From NCBI GenBank assembly GCA_964582055.1, contig CAZOPT010000023.1, positions 1-11,975 on the forward strand: DNA of 11,975 nt. The letters run 5' to 3'. The notes beneath the pieces were generated by a model that was given only the letters and a program-made list of their open reading frames with translations, searched no databases and had not been told where the DNA came from. The position numbers and the translations under genes are program-made. Source of the DNA: JBKSMP01 sp964582055. Its GTDB lineage: Bacteria > Verrucomicrobiota > Verrucomicrobiia > Opitutales > UBA9783. Position 1 is the first letter of the stretch. Each line of letters begins with the position of its first letter. Shown in pieces: positions 1 through 7,418 of this stretch.

Positions 1-7
1 CTGACAT
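1..7 (-). CDS. Start of an unknown gene running off the left edge
   Basis: On the minus strand an AGGAGG ribosome binding site (positions 15-20) is followed after seven bases by ATG (positions 5-7) and the codon for Ser, then the window ends. The site abuts the stop codon of the upstream AsmA-like gene (21-23), so the two are probably co-transcribed and perhaps translationally linked. It is the clearest Shine-Dalgarno sequence I found in the window. Only two residues are visible, so no function can be proposed. Chance occurrence is possible, but site, spacing and position at the gene junction agree. Confidence 0.5.
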
Positions 8-20
8 AATATTTCCTCCT

Positions 21-704
21 TTATTTATTTTTCAATAATGATGTTAGAGTGTTCATGAGTGAATCGCTAATAGTTGTATAAACTGATTCTAAAGAAGTTG
101 CATCCATAAGGTTTTCTTTGAACATATTGGGTGTGTTGATACAGATATTGGTGAAATTGAAATTTTTCGTTATAAAGGCTTCTGAAGTAAAAATAGAATG
201 TGTATAGTTGCGTAGGCTTGCTATCCCTTTAAAAGTGAGTTTGGCAGAAGCGATATGAAATCCTTTTTTGTTTTTGGTTGTTGAGGTGGAACGATTGAGA
301 TGTTCACACAACTTTTGAAGATTATTCGTTTTGTTTTGTTGGATGGAAACAAATTGCGAAATTTCCATATTAAATTCGGATATCTTGATAATCTCTTGGA
401 AGCAAGAAAGTGGTTCTACTTTGCACTGAACTTGTTTAATCTTTAGGAAATCTCCAGATGTAAATTCATTTGGATTCGAAATAACAATATCATTTAAACC
501 TATTTGTCCTTTTAAAAGATTGATATGGGTACTTCCAATGCGACAAGGAAAACCGAGTTGTTTTTCGCAATAGATGGATAAAGCAGTTGGTAGCCAGTAA
601 TTGGTTGTTAAAGGCGCTATAATAAGCAACCATGGGAGTGTGCAAATACATCCAGAAATTAACCAGAAGATTCCCCGAAACGGTAGTAGAATTAAATTTA
701 TCAT
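21..704 (-). CDS. Short AsmA-like inner-membrane/periplasmic protein
   Basis: The 227-residue product starts with a hydrophobic membrane segment (about residues 8-32), which would anchor it in the inner membrane with the remainder in the periplasm. Residues about 50-82 read as the start of an AsmA/DUF748-type domain: a Cys-Arg-Ile-Gly-Ser stretch, then INLLKGQIGLNDIVISNP, matching the usual pattern of a strand followed by '(l)xIxNPxGF'. The conserved follow-on, a predicted strand about residues 86-115 with 'IKISEFNMEIS', is also typical. AsmA proteins are linked to outer-membrane lipid transport or biogenesis. Most members are much longer (600 residues or more), so this is a minimal or single-module version; the C-terminal half has no motif I recognise. 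It is divergent from the mraZ operon. The start codon has no clear ribosome binding site. The assignment rests on motif resemblance only. Confidence 0.6.
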   Translation of the reverse strand: MINLILLPFRGIFWLISGCICTLPWLLIIAPLTTNYWLPTALSIYCEKQLGFPCRIGSTHINLLKGQIGLNDIVISNPNEFTSGDFLKIKQVQCKVEPLSCFQEIIKISEFNMEISQFVSIQQNKTNNLQKLCEHLNRSTSTTKNKKGFHIASAKLTFKGIASLRNYTHSIFTSEAFITKNFNFTNICINTPNMFKENLMDATSLESVYTTISDSLMNTLTSLLKNK

Positions 705-713
705 GGTAGTTAT

Positions 714-742
714 AGTATTACAAAAATAAAGGTTGATGGCAA
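714..742 (-). promoter_or_regulatory. Possible promoter for the AsmA-like gene
   Basis: On the minus strand TTGCCA (737-742) is separated by 17 bases from AATACT (714-719), giving 5/6 and 4/6 matches to the sigma-70 consensus. The start codon is only about ten bases downstream of the -10, so the transcript would have almost no leader, which fits the lack of a ribosome binding site but also weakens the call. AT-rich sequence produces such matches by chance. Confidence 0.25.
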
Positions 743-888
743 GATTTTGTTTGTGCGTTTACTTGTTCGCTTAAATTAAAAGCAATTTCAATAGATAACA
801 ATTTAAAAAATTTCATACTAATGAACAGAGCACATTATGTGCCAAGTTTGGATAATAAAAAATTTTGTTAAATAAAGATTGTTTTGTG

Positions 889-917
889 TTGACTTGTGGG
901 GCAAAGTGGGGCTTAAT
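889..917 (+). promoter_or_regulatory. Candidate promoter of the mraZ operon
   Basis: TTGACT (889-894) and CTTAAT (912-917) are spaced by 17 bases, with 5/6 and 4/6 matches to the sigma-70 boxes. This would place the transcription start around 924, about 30 bases before the mraZ ATG. The spacer contains the two GTGGG repeats expected for MraZ binding, so a bound MraZ would cover the polymerase site. The combination makes it more credible than the boxes alone. Confidence 0.4.
896..910 (+). promoter_or_regulatory. MraZ operator: two GTGGG direct repeats
   Basis: GTGGG occurs at 896-900 and again at 906-910, exactly ten bases apart (one helical turn), 46 bases before mraZ. MraZ of E. coli is known to bind a series of TGGG-type repeats separated by five bases upstream of its own gene, and mycoplasma MraZ boxes begin AAAGTG, as the second repeat does here. 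A third, degenerate repeat may follow in register at 916-920 (ATGGA). Autoregulation of the whole cluster by MraZ is inferred from this. Confidence 0.65.
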
Positions 918-933
918 GGATTAAATAGGTTAA

Positions 934-948
934 AACGATCAAATCGTT
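934..948 (+). repeat. Perfect 6-bp inverted repeat just before mraZ
   Basis: AACGAT (934-939) and ATCGTT (943-948) form a perfect inverted repeat around CAA, ending seven bases before the mraZ start codon. In RNA it would be a small hairpin occupying the place where a ribosome binding site should be; no Shine-Dalgarno is visible here. It could also be a protein site or chance. Confidence 0.35.
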
Positions 949-955
949 CAATCGT

Positions 956-1414
956 ATGGGGATTATAGGTAGAAACGTATTTGTAGGAGAATTTTCGCAC
1001 CAAATGGATGCGAAGAATCGTCTTTGTATTCCCTCAAAGTGGAGGTTTGCAGGAGATGATGCAGATGTTTACTTGGCTTTACCTAATCCTACCGGTTGCA
1101 TTACCATTTATCCTCCAAAAATGGTTGAACGTTTGGAGGAAAAGGTTTCTACAGTGAGCTTAGGAGACTTGAAGGGGCAGAAAATCTTAGCTAAATTGTT
1201 TTCCCAAGCCGATACGTTTGGGTGTGATAAACAAGGCCGTATTACTCTCTCCGAAAAGCTCGTAAAACACGCTTGTTTAGAGAAAAATGTGCTTCTTGTA
1301 GGAAGTTACGCAACTTTTAATTTGTGGGAGCCTGGTCGTTATCAGTCGTATGTGGAATCATCGCTGGAAGAAGAAAATGAAATGAGTCAGTTATTGCAAC
1401 AATTAGGATTATAA
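956..1414 (+). CDS. mraZ: MraZ, transcriptional regulator of the dcw cluster
   Basis: This 152-residue product has the length and two-fold architecture of MraZ, with two AbrB-like SpoVT repeats, each carrying the DxxxR signature: DAKNR at residues 18-22 and DKQGR at 91-95. The opening 'VFVGEFSHQMDAKNRLCIPSKWR' region resembles MraZ of Verrucomicrobia more than that of Proteobacteria. MraZ forms ring-shaped oligomers that bind GTGGG-type repeats and, in E. coli, represses its own operon. Two such repeats lie just upstream (896-910). It is the first gene of the division and cell-wall cluster, and its TAA overlaps the next start codon by one base. No Shine-Dalgarno precedes the ATG; no better in-frame start is visible. 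Confidence 0.95.
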   Translation: MGIIGRNVFVGEFSHQMDAKNRLCIPSKWRFAGDDADVYLALPNPTGCITIYPPKMVERLEEKVSTVSLGDLKGQKILAKLFSQADTFGCDKQGRITLSEKLVKHACLEKNVLLVGSYATFNLWEPGRYQSYVESSLEEENEMSQLLQQLGL

Positions 1415-2325
1415 TGCAAGGACACATTCCAGTACTTAAGAATGAAATATTGAATATCTTTCAAGGATTAAGCGGAACGTTTTTAGATGGAACCTTTGGT
1501 GGTGGTGGACATACAGAAGTTTTATTAGAACAAAATCCGGAATTAAATGTTGTTGGACTTGATGTGGATCCTGAGGCCAAACAACGTGCAGAAAATTTGC
1601 AAGAAAAGTACCCTAATCGTTTTAAGTTTGTAGGAATAAATTTTTCGGAATTAGATTGTTTGCAGGAAAAGTTTTTCGGAATTTTATTAGATTTGGGAGT
1701 TTCTTCTTTCCAGTTGGATGACAAAAAACGTGGTTTTTCATTTCGCCAAGATGGACCTTTAGATATGCGTATGAATCCTGAAAGAGGGCTTTCAGCACAA
1801 GATTTTTTGAAGACAGCATCCAAAGAGGTTCTTGTGAACGCAATTCGCGATGCAGGAGAAGAACCGCAATGGCGTTCGGTTGTAAATGCGATTTTAGCTC
1901 ATAGAGATACAGAAGCTTGGGATACAACTTTGGAGTTTGTACATTTTTTGGAAACCTATACCACTGTTAATCGCTCTAAAAAGCCTGGTATTCATGCAGC
2001 AACGCGCGTTTTTCAAGGTTTGCGTATTGCTGTAAATCAAGAATTGGAACATTTACAAATAGGTATTAAAAAAGCATTCGAATCACTTACAAAACGAGGG
2101 ATTTTAGCCATTATAACCTTTCATTCCTTGGAAGATCGTATCGTTAAGCAACATTTTTATGAATGGTGTGGGCGGAGTTTAAATCGGTATGATGCACAAC
2201 CACGTCAGCTTAAAACTGTAAAGGCCGAATTAGGGTCTCGCAAACCTGTGGTAGCTTCTCAAGAAGAAATTGCGCAAAATCCGCGCTCTCGTTCAGCAAA
2301 ATTAAGATTTTTAAGAAAATTATGA
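1414..2325 (+). CDS. rsmH: 16S rRNA m4C1402 methyltransferase RsmH (MraW)
   Basis: RsmH transfers a methyl group from S-adenosylmethionine to N4 of C1402 in the decoding centre of 16S rRNA, and commonly sits second in the dcw cluster. At 303 residues it is of normal size. Visible family motifs are HIPVL (4-8), the SAM-binding glycine loop DGTFGGGGHT (25-34), the acidic end of strand 2 at GLDVDP (48-53), DLGVSSFQLDD (93-103) followed by RGFSFR and GPLDMRM (114-120), and the late TFHSLEDRIVK. The start overlaps the mraZ stop (TAATG); an AGGA five bases upstream is one of the few plausible ribosome binding sites in this operon. The stop overlaps the ftsL start (ATGA), which suggests translational coupling. 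Confidence 0.97.
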   Translation: MQGHIPVLKNEILNIFQGLSGTFLDGTFGGGGHTEVLLEQNPELNVVGLDVDPEAKQRAENLQEKYPNRFKFVGINFSELDCLQEKFFGILLDLGVSSFQLDDKKRGFSFRQDGPLDMRMNPERGLSAQDFLKTASKEVLVNAIRDAGEEPQWRSVVNAILAHRDTEAWDTTLEFVHFLETYTTVNRSKKPGIHAATRVFQGLRIAVNQELEHLQIGIKKAFESLTKRGILAIITFHSLEDRIVKQHFYEWCGRSLNRYDAQPRQLKTVKAELGSRKPVVASQEEIAQNPRSRSAKLRFLRKL

Positions 2326-2609
2326 ATTTAAAAAAATACAATTGGTGCTTTGTCTTTATCTTCTGTCTCTCGGTGACAGGAGCATTCAGTTTGCTCTGGA
2401 TGCGGCAACAAATTTATTTACAGGCATCTAAGACGCGCCTTCTTGAGCGTGAGCTTGCTGCTTTGGAAACGCTTGACAGGCGTGCTGATACATTTCTGGA
2501 GATACTTCAATCTAAAACGACACGTTTAACACCTGCGTTACCTCAACAAATTATTTGGGTTTCGACCGGTTCAGAAAACAAAACGCATACCGTTGTAGCT
2601 TCTTTGTGA
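2322..2609 (+). CDS. ftsL: FtsL-like cell division protein
   Basis: The 95-residue product has the FtsL layout: a short basic N-terminus (KKYN), one membrane segment (about residues 8-26) and a periplasmic segment rich in Leu, Glu and Arg (about 28-62) likely to form a coiled coil. FtsL joins FtsB and FtsQ and activates the FtsW-FtsI septal synthase. FtsL proteins diverge so strongly that the call rests mainly on topology, length and its place between rsmH and ftsI. It begins inside the rsmH stop codon (ATGA) and ends two bases before the ftsI ATG. Confidence 0.75.
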   Translation: MNLKKYNWCFVFIFCLSVTGAFSLLWMRQQIYLQASKTRLLERELAALETLDRRADTFLEILQSKTTRLTPALPQQIIWVSTGSENKTHTVVASL

Positions 2610-2611
2610 GC

Positions 2612-4309
2612 ATGCTACCACTTGTTTCAAAACGTTATTATTGCATTTGCATCTTATTTGGATGTGGTTTTTGTATTTTAGCTGCTCGTATCATTTATTT
2701 ATGTACATATCGAAAAGATTTTGTTGAATTTGCTGAAACTTCACGAAATCGAGTTGCAATTTTACCAGCACAAAGAGGTATGATTATTGATTGCAAAGGA
2801 ACTTGTTTAGCAACTCAGCAAAAGGTTTACGAGGTAGGTGTTGATTTAACGCAAATACAAGATAAAGATCGTTCGCTTTTACCACAATTAGCTTCTATTT
2901 TGAATGTACCCCTTGCACAATTGGATGCATTATGGTTTTCACCGAGCACCTGTCAGTGGAAGAAATTGAAATCAGAAGTACTTGAAACAGATTATCGCAA
3001 ACTTATGGGATTAAAAGTTCGAGGTGTTTATGGTAATGAAAAGCAAAAGCGCCTTTATTTACACGCACAAAGTTTGAGTCATATTATAGGGTTTATAAAT
3101 CAAGAAAATGTACCTATAGGTGGTATAGAGCAATTGATGCAATTCTATTTAAGAGGACAAGAAGGGTTTAAAGCGTATGAGGTTAATGGAAAAAATGTTG
3201 AATTTACACAGTATCGTAAGAATGTAATTGCCTCTAAAAATGGTTATACAGTTGAGTTGACCATTGATAATCGTATCCAAGCTTTAGTGGAAGATATTTT
3301 GGAAAAGGCAGCAAAACGTTATCAGCCGGAATCAATGCAGGTGCTTATTACCCGTCCGCATACGGGAGAAGTGCTTGCTTGGGTTAATTACCCTTATTTT
3401 GACTCCAATCATTATAATCAATATGATTTAGAAGTTTTGAAAAATCGCATTATAACAGATGTTTATGAGCCAGGATCGGTTTTTAAAACAATTACAGTAA
3501 GTGCTGCACTTGATGCTGGAGTTGTGACTTTAGATGATTCTTTTAATTGTGGTTTGTCGAAAGCTTTTTATAAAGGAAAAGAATTACCGTTACCAAATGA
3601 TTGGAAGCCTTTTCGGGAATCCATGACAGTGCCGCAAATTTTAGCAAATTCGAGTAATCGTGGCATTGTTCAAATTGCATTTCGTTTAGGTGGAGATCAA
3701 CTTTATCGATATTGTAAATTGTTTGGATTTGGTACTTCTACACAATCTGGATTTGCAGGTGAAACACGCGGTATTTTGAAAGAACCCAATCAATGGGATG
3801 GTTTGACCATTACACGCCTTCCGATTGGACATGGAATGGCTTGTTCGCTTATTCAAATGCATTATGCCATGGGTGTAATTGCTAATGGAGGTATTTTATT
3901 TTATCCGCAATATGTTCAGCGTATTTATGATGGGGCTGGAGAAATTATTCGTACCTTTGAGCCTAAAGTACGGCGTCAAGTAATAAAGTCGCAAACAGCA
4001 GAAATGATGCGCAAGATTTTGCTTGTTTCTGAAACTTCGAAGGCCTTTATTTCACATTATAATGTTACAGGAAAAACTGGAACAACGCAAAAAATTGTTA
4101 ATGGCCAATATTCTCATTCGCAGCATATTGCTTCGTTTTCAGGATTTTTCCCGAACAGAAACCCACAAGTACAAATTTCGGTAGTAATTGATTCACCACA
4201 TGTTAAGGGGATTGGTTATGGTGCTGTGGTTGCTGCTCCCATTTTTAAAGAAATTGCAGAAGCTATTATTACTTACATGGAGATACCGCCCGAATCTAAA
4301 CTTTTATAA
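2612..4309 (+). CDS. ftsI: Class B penicillin-binding protein, septal transpeptidase FtsI/PBP3
   Basis: This D,D-transpeptidase crosslinks septal peptidoglycan in the periplasm while anchored by one N-terminal membrane segment (about residues 8-30). The class B N-terminal domain is marked by AQRGMIIDCKG (about residue 53). The transpeptidase domain has all three catalytic motifs: SVFK (289-292, nucleophile Ser289), SSN (347-349) and KTGT (488-491). With 565 residues it ends soon after the catalytic domain and has no PASTA repeats, unlike homologues in Bacteroidetes or Firmicutes. I chose ATG 2612, two bases after ftsL. A GTG at 2606 overlapping the ftsL stop as GTGA is a good alternative; a longer reading from 2555 would overlap ftsL by 55 bases and is unlikely. 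No strong ribosome binding site is visible, so translation is probably coupled to ftsL. Confidence 0.95.
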   Translation: MLPLVSKRYYCICILFGCGFCILAARIIYLCTYRKDFVEFAETSRNRVAILPAQRGMIIDCKGTCLATQQKVYEVGVDLTQIQDKDRSLLPQLASILNVPLAQLDALWFSPSTCQWKKLKSEVLETDYRKLMGLKVRGVYGNEKQKRLYLHAQSLSHIIGFINQENVPIGGIEQLMQFYLRGQEGFKAYEVNGKNVEFTQYRKNVIASKNGYTVELTIDNRIQALVEDILEKAAKRYQPESMQVLITRPHTGEVLAWVNYPYFDSNHYNQYDLEVLKNRIITDVYEPGSVFKTITVSAALDAGVVTLDDSFNCGLSKAFYKGKELPLPNDWKPFRESMTVPQILANSSNRGIVQIAFRLGGDQLYRYCKLFGFGTSTQSGFAGETRGILKEPNQWDGLTITRLPIGHGMACSLIQMHYAMGVIANGGILFYPQYVQRIYDGAGEIIRTFEPKVRRQVIKSQTAEMMRKILLVSETSKAFISHYNVTGKTGTTQKIVNGQYSHSQHIASFSGFFPNRNPQVQISVVIDSPHVKGIGYGAVVAAPIFKEIAEAIITYMEIPPESKLL

Positions 4310-4383
4310 CGATCATGCTAAATACATCTTTACTCAGTTACGGAACATTTGCTAAAACCTTAACCTTCCCTTTGTTGAAATTT

Positions 4384-5865
4384 ATGTCTAAGCCAATTGA
4401 TTTGAAGACTTTACTTAAGCCTATACGCGTAAAAAAGATTCAAGGTGCAAATCTTAATCCACTTATTCAGAACCTTGCATTACACAGTCGATGTGTACAA
4501 CCAGGCAGCTTATTTTTTGTGGTTTCTGGAAAGGAGCATGAAGGTGCTGATTTTATTGATGAGGCTGTATCCAGAGGTGCCCAAGTCATTGTTACAGAGA
4601 AATTATTTCCGCATTTGCACAATATTTTACAGATTCAGGTAGAAGATGTTCGAGGAGCGATTAGCAAGGTGGCAAAAATGTTTTATGAAGCACCTGATAC
4701 AAAGTTGTGTTTAATAGGCGTTACAGGAACAAGTGGGAAAACGACAACAACCTGGCTTTTACGGCATATTTATGAAACGGCTTATGGGCAGTCTTCTGGA
4801 CTTTTAGGAAGCTTGCATTACGATTTAGGGAAACGTATTCTGCCTGCCTCTAGAACGACCCCAGATGCACTTAGCCTAACTAGTTATTTGGATGAAATGG
4901 TGCAAGCGAATTGTTGTAACGCATTTGTAGAAGTTTCGTCGCATGGGATTGATCAAAAACGTGTTGCAGCATTGGAATTTAATACCGCTATTTTCACCAA
5001 TTTAAGTATGGAACACTTGGATTACCACATGTCCATGGAAGCCTATTTTGAAGCTAAAAAGCAGTTATTTTTACAGAAAAACCTCAAAAAAGCTGTTATT
5101 AATAGCGACGATCCTTACGGTCAAAAACTTTTAAGTGAATTGGATGGATCGGTTAAAGTAGTTACATTTGGTTTAAGGGAAACTGCAGATATACGTGCTC
5201 AAGGCATACAATTGTCTTTTGAAGGAACTTATTTCGATTGTGTTACGCCACAAGGAACTTTTTCTGTAACAACCAAACTTTTAGGGAAATTCAATGTTTA
5301 TAATTGTTTAGCAGCTCTTGCTACTTGTTATGTACAAGGAATGGATCTGCAACAAGCTGTAAATGCATTGGCATCTTTTCAACAAGTTCCAGGTCGTTTA
5401 GAAGAAGTTAAAATAGCTACGGGTACACAAGTTTTTGTTGATTTTGCGCATAAGCCAGAAGCCTTACTAAATATTTTGCAAACACTTCGTGAGCTTACAA
5501 GAAAACGTTTGGTGCTTGTGTTTGGTTGTGGAGGTAATCGTGATCGTATTAAACGTCCATTAATGGGGAAATATGCACAACAATATGCAGATGAAGTTTG
5601 GATTACGAGCGACAATCCTCGTACTGAATCGCAACAGCAGATTTTTGAAGATATCCGTGATGGTTTGAAACCTTCAAGCGCGATCCATTTTGTTGAAGAT
5701 CGTGCAGAAGCAATTCGTCAGGCATTGGAATTTTGTTCTGCCGATGATTGTTTAGTGATTGCTGGGAAAGGTCATGAGCAATACCAGGAAATCGGCCAGC
5801 AGTTTTATCCTTTTGACGATCGAAAAGTTGTAGAAACTTACGATCAATATTTAAAGCTCAAATGA
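4384..5865 (+). CDS. murE: UDP-MurNAc-tripeptide ligase MurE (meso-diaminopimelate adding)
   Basis: MurE is the cytoplasmic ATP-dependent ligase that adds the third stem amino acid to UDP-MurNAc-L-Ala-D-Glu. From ATG 4384 the product has 493 residues. Motifs in order are the ATP loop GVTGTSGKTTTT (112-123), TTPDA (158-162), EVSSHGID (183-190), the HLDYH stretch (211-215), the Lys of EAKKQLF that is normally carbamylated, GCGGNRDRIKRP (381-392), DNPR (410-413) and GKGHE (461-465). DNPR is the known marker for meso-diaminopimelate rather than lysine. An upstream in-frame ATG at 4315 lies five bases after ftsI and would add 23 residues without family resemblance; the homologous N-terminus begins near 'IDLKTLL', so I prefer 4384, although compact packing favours 4315. 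Two motifs are unusual: DFAHKPEA replaces the common DYAHTPDA, and Ser replaces Asn in the ATP loop. Confidence 0.95.
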   Translation: MSKPIDLKTLLKPIRVKKIQGANLNPLIQNLALHSRCVQPGSLFFVVSGKEHEGADFIDEAVSRGAQVIVTEKLFPHLHNILQIQVEDVRGAISKVAKMFYEAPDTKLCLIGVTGTSGKTTTTWLLRHIYETAYGQSSGLLGSLHYDLGKRILPASRTTPDALSLTSYLDEMVQANCCNAFVEVSSHGIDQKRVAALEFNTAIFTNLSMEHLDYHMSMEAYFEAKKQLFLQKNLKKAVINSDDPYGQKLLSELDGSVKVVTFGLRETADIRAQGIQLSFEGTYFDCVTPQGTFSVTTKLLGKFNVYNCLAALATCYVQGMDLQQAVNALASFQQVPGRLEEVKIATGTQVFVDFAHKPEALLNILQTLRELTRKRLVLVFGCGGNRDRIKRPLMGKYAQQYADEVWITSDNPRTESQQQIFEDIRDGLKPSSAIHFVEDRAEAIRQALEFCSADDCLVIAGKGHEQYQEIGQQFYPFDDRKVVETYDQYLKLK

Positions 5866-7199
5866 AGTGTTTTTGTCCCAAGCAACTTCAACAATGGACC
5901 GGTGGTTATTGGACTCGTTTGCCCGATCAACCCATTATGAATTTTTGTTTTGATACGCGTCAATTAAAGCCTAATGAATGTTTTTTAGCCTTACGTTCTG
6001 ATCATAATGACGGTCATACTTATGTTACAATGGCGGAAACTTGTGGAGCGGTAGCAGCTTTAGTCGATCATCCTATAGAAACGTGTTCCTTGCCGCAATT
6101 AGTTGTTGCAGATACTTTAAAAACTTTTCAGGAAATCGCAAAAAACTATCGTAATATTCTAAAAACATGCATCATAGGGATTACTGGAAGTTGCGGTAAA
6201 ACAACTGCTAAAGAATTGCTTGCGCTTCTTTTAGGTGCGCAAACTTTTAAGACGCCTGGTAATTATAATAACTACTTAGGTTTGCCTTTTTCTATCACTC
6301 AAATCGATTCTGAAAAACATTTATTTGCTGTTTTAGAAGTTGGAATTAGTGAACCAGGAGAGATGGAGGAATTGAGCGAATTAATACGACCTGATTTCGC
6401 TGTGGTACTCAATGTAAATCCTGTTCATTTAGAAAATTTTAAGACGATTGAGGCTATTGCTTGTGAGAAATTGAAATTGTTTCAAAAAACTAAAAAAGGT
6501 GTTTTTTATCCCTATGAGTGGCGTTCTTGTGTACAACATTCGAATGGATTTGTTTTTTCGTTTAAGCAGAAACATGAGTTGAATTCTATTGTTTTAGATC
6601 TTAAAATGATACCTGAAGGTTGGCAAATTGAAGTGGATGGTCATTCATTTCATTTACCTTTTCTTTTAGGAGAAAGAACTGCCCAAACCTTTGCACAAGT
6701 TTTGGGTGTTGCTTTAAAGTTGGGAGTTTCGGCATATCAACTTCAGGAACGTCTTCTTTTGTGGCAACCCTATATACAACGTGGTACTTGGGTTGAACGA
6801 GATGAACGTAAAATTTTTGTTGATTGCTACAATGCTAATCCAGTTGCTTTTACAGATAGTTTAGAACGTTTTTATCGAGAATTGGATGCTTTAAATGCTT
6901 CTGGTGTTGCGGTTTGTTACTGTATTGGTAGCATGTTGGAGCTAGGTGAGAAAAGTGTGGCCTTTCATCAGAATTTAGCTAAGAATTTTCGGATTCAATC
7001 AAACGATTGTTTTATTCTAATTGGTACTTATAAAGAGGCTTTACAAGATGGTTTTAAAGAAGCCGGTGTTCCATCTTCTCATATCTATTTAGCTGATGAT
7101 ACTGCAGAAATTCAAGAGCTTTTTAAACAAATTCCCTGTAAATTTGTTTATTTAAAAGGAAGTCATCGCTATCACCTTGAGAATTTGATTGCCAATTAA
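5862..7199 (+). CDS. murF: UDP-MurNAc-tripeptide:D-Ala-D-Ala ligase MurF
   Basis: MurF is the cytoplasmic ligase that adds D-Ala-D-Ala to UDP-MurNAc-tripeptide using ATP, giving the pentapeptide that MraY next transfers to lipid. The 445-residue product is of normal length. It shows the N-terminal FDTRQLKPNECFLAL substrate-binding region (30-44), the ATP loop GITGSCGKTT (106-115), TPGNYNN...GLP (131-142), EVGISEPGEM (159-168), the NVNPVHLENF stretch (184-193), DCYNANP and, near the end, LKGSHRYHLE. In the C-terminal domain 'IGSMLELG' carries Ser where many homologues have Asp (GDMxELG). The start overlaps the murE stop (ATGA), so the two ligases are probably translationally coupled. It is the last recognised gene of the cluster. 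Confidence 0.95.
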   Translation: MKCFCPKQLQQWTGGYWTRLPDQPIMNFCFDTRQLKPNECFLALRSDHNDGHTYVTMAETCGAVAALVDHPIETCSLPQLVVADTLKTFQEIAKNYRNILKTCIIGITGSCGKTTAKELLALLLGAQTFKTPGNYNNYLGLPFSITQIDSEKHLFAVLEVGISEPGEMEELSELIRPDFAVVLNVNPVHLENFKTIEAIACEKLKLFQKTKKGVFYPYEWRSCVQHSNGFVFSFKQKHELNSIVLDLKMIPEGWQIEVDGHSFHLPFLLGERTAQTFAQVLGVALKLGVSAYQLQERLLLWQPYIQRGTWVERDERKIFVDCYNANPVAFTDSLERFYRELDALNASGVAVCYCIGSMLELGEKSVAFHQNLAKNFRIQSNDCFILIGTYKEALQDGFKEAGVPSSHIYLADDTAEIQELFKQIPCKFVYLKGSHRYHLENLIAN

Positions 7200-7231
7200 A
7201 TGTTTTTCTGTTTTTGTTAAAGCTATAAGTT

Positions 7232-7384
7232 ATGGGAAGTCCTAGAGATATTACGCAATGCCTTACCGTTCCAAAACCAAAACATAGTAAGCATGTACGT
7301 GTTCGCAATGGATTTTTATATGCAACGTATGTTGTTTTTGTTGCTTTGTTGCTCTCCCAATTTTATTTTTGTTTTATTTTATAG
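7232..7384 (+). CDS. Possible 50-residue single-pass membrane protein
   Basis: An ATG 32 bases after murF opens a 50-residue frame on the same strand. The N-terminal half is basic and polar (several Lys, Arg and His, with PKPKHSKHVRVR at residues 14-25). Residues about 28-50 are one continuous hydrophobic segment (LYATYVVFVALLLSQFYF) that runs to the C-terminus. The positive-inside rule predicts a cytoplasmic N-terminus and a C-terminal membrane anchor. The position fits a last gene of the dcw operon. I see no homology; no Shine-Dalgarno precedes it, and a short frame in AT-rich DNA can arise by chance, hydrophobic tails being common in T-rich sequence. It could also be the decayed start of a lost membrane gene. 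Confidence 0.45.
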   Translation: MGSPRDITQCLTVPKPKHSKHVRVRNGFLYATYVVFVALLLSQFYFCFIL

Positions 7385-7418
7385 TTTTAACTTGGGAATA
7401 AATTCATCTTTGATCATT

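Noticed and set aside
818..1003. 61-residue minus-strand frame across the mraZ leader
   Set aside because: It overlaps the mraZ start and its operator, has no family resemblance and looks like a chance frame.
1461..1927. Two minus-strand frames inside rsmH
   Set aside because: They lie opposite a fully supported conserved gene and show no motifs.
2555..2611. Upstream ATG for ftsI
   Set aside because: It would overlap ftsL by 55 bases and add residues that merely read ftsL in another frame; GTG 2606 or ATG 2612 fit the junction better.
7385..7418. Terminator between the convergent operons
   Set aside because: No GC-containing stem followed by a T-run is visible on either strand.
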